From: Flavobacteriaceae bacterium
GTDB lineage: Bacteria > Bacteroidota > Bacteroidia > Flavobacteriales > Flavobacteriaceae
Reading direction: 5' to 3'
Length of the DNA: 6,195 nucleotides
Assembly (NCBI GenBank): GCA_030633285.1
Contig: DAOVTC010000068.1
Coordinates: 1 to 6,195 of the forward strand
Under the pieces are notes generated by a model, which was not told the origin of the DNA, made no database searches, and saw only the letters and a program-made list of their open reading frames with translations. Position numbers and translations under genes: made by a program. The number at the start of each line of letters is the position of its first letter. Position 1 is the first letter of the stretch. This document shows, piece after piece, positions 6,152 to 6,195 of the stretch.

Positions 6152-6195
6152 ATGAAATACCAAAACAAAAAAGAGGCAATTATACTTTTAAAAGA
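6152..6195 (+). CDS. carA: Probable carbamoyl-phosphate synthase small subunit, N-terminal fragment
   Basis: The last 44 bases open a frame at ATG 6152 that reads MKYQNKKEAIILLK and runs off the window. Flavobacterial CarA, the glutaminase subunit that feeds ammonia to CarB for arginine and pyrimidine synthesis, typically starts MKYxxRKKAxLLLxDGT. carA also commonly follows rplQ in these genomes. Both points come from memory and were not checked. The fragment is too short to show any catalytic residue, so the call rests on the N-terminal resemblance and the neighbourhood. The gap to the preceding gene is 30 AT-only or nearly AT-only bases with no terminator hairpin visible, so the two might share a transcript. 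Confidence 0.6.
   Translation, partial: MKYQNKKEAIILLK

Noticed and set aside
1..6195. CRISPR arrays, tRNA/rRNA genes, insertion sequences, toxin-antitoxin or defence genes
   Set aside because: No regularly spaced repeats, cloverleaf sequences, transposase frames or terminal inverted repeats of IS type were seen; the window is almost wholly occupied by housekeeping genes.

Overview
The window is the distal end of the bacterial ribosomal-protein supercluster (spc plus alpha operons) from an AT-rich member of the Bacteroidota, most likely a flavobacterium. Four things point there. The order rpmD-rplO-secY-infA-rpmJ-rpsM-rpsK-rpsD-rpoA-rplQ has no adk or map between secY and infA. Ribosomal protein bL36 is of the type that has lost its zinc ligands. 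bL17 has a long charged tail. No start codon is preceded by a purposeful Shine-Dalgarno sequence. All genes are on the + strand.

Layout. Bases 1-58 are the last codons of rpmD (uL30). rplO, secY, infA, rpmJ, rpsM and rpsK follow with gaps of 2-19 bases, so they are almost certainly one transcript. A 131-base gap (2997-3127) before rpsD can fold into two separate hairpins and is the best candidate for a cis-acting ribosomal-protein leader, plausibly bound by S4. rpsD and rpoA follow, 22 bases apart. A second gap of 121 bases (4749-4869) before rplQ carries a long imperfect inverted repeat whose arms have a 7-base period. rplQ is followed by a 15-bp intrinsic terminator (5406-5440) that closes the operon.

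Beyond the terminator lies an unrecognised gene (5459-6121) for a small secreted protein, visibly poorer in G+C than the operon. The window ends in the first 14 codons of what looks like carA, the small subunit of carbamoyl-phosphate synthase.

The operon genes work together in gene expression: uL15, uL30, bL36 and bL17 in the large subunit; uS13, uS11 and uS4 in the small subunit; IF-1 in initiation; SecY as the membrane channel for exported proteins; and the RNA polymerase alpha subunit. The coding part is conventional. What merits a second look is the rpsD leader, the repeat before rplQ, and the orphan secreted gene wedged between rplQ and the probable carA.
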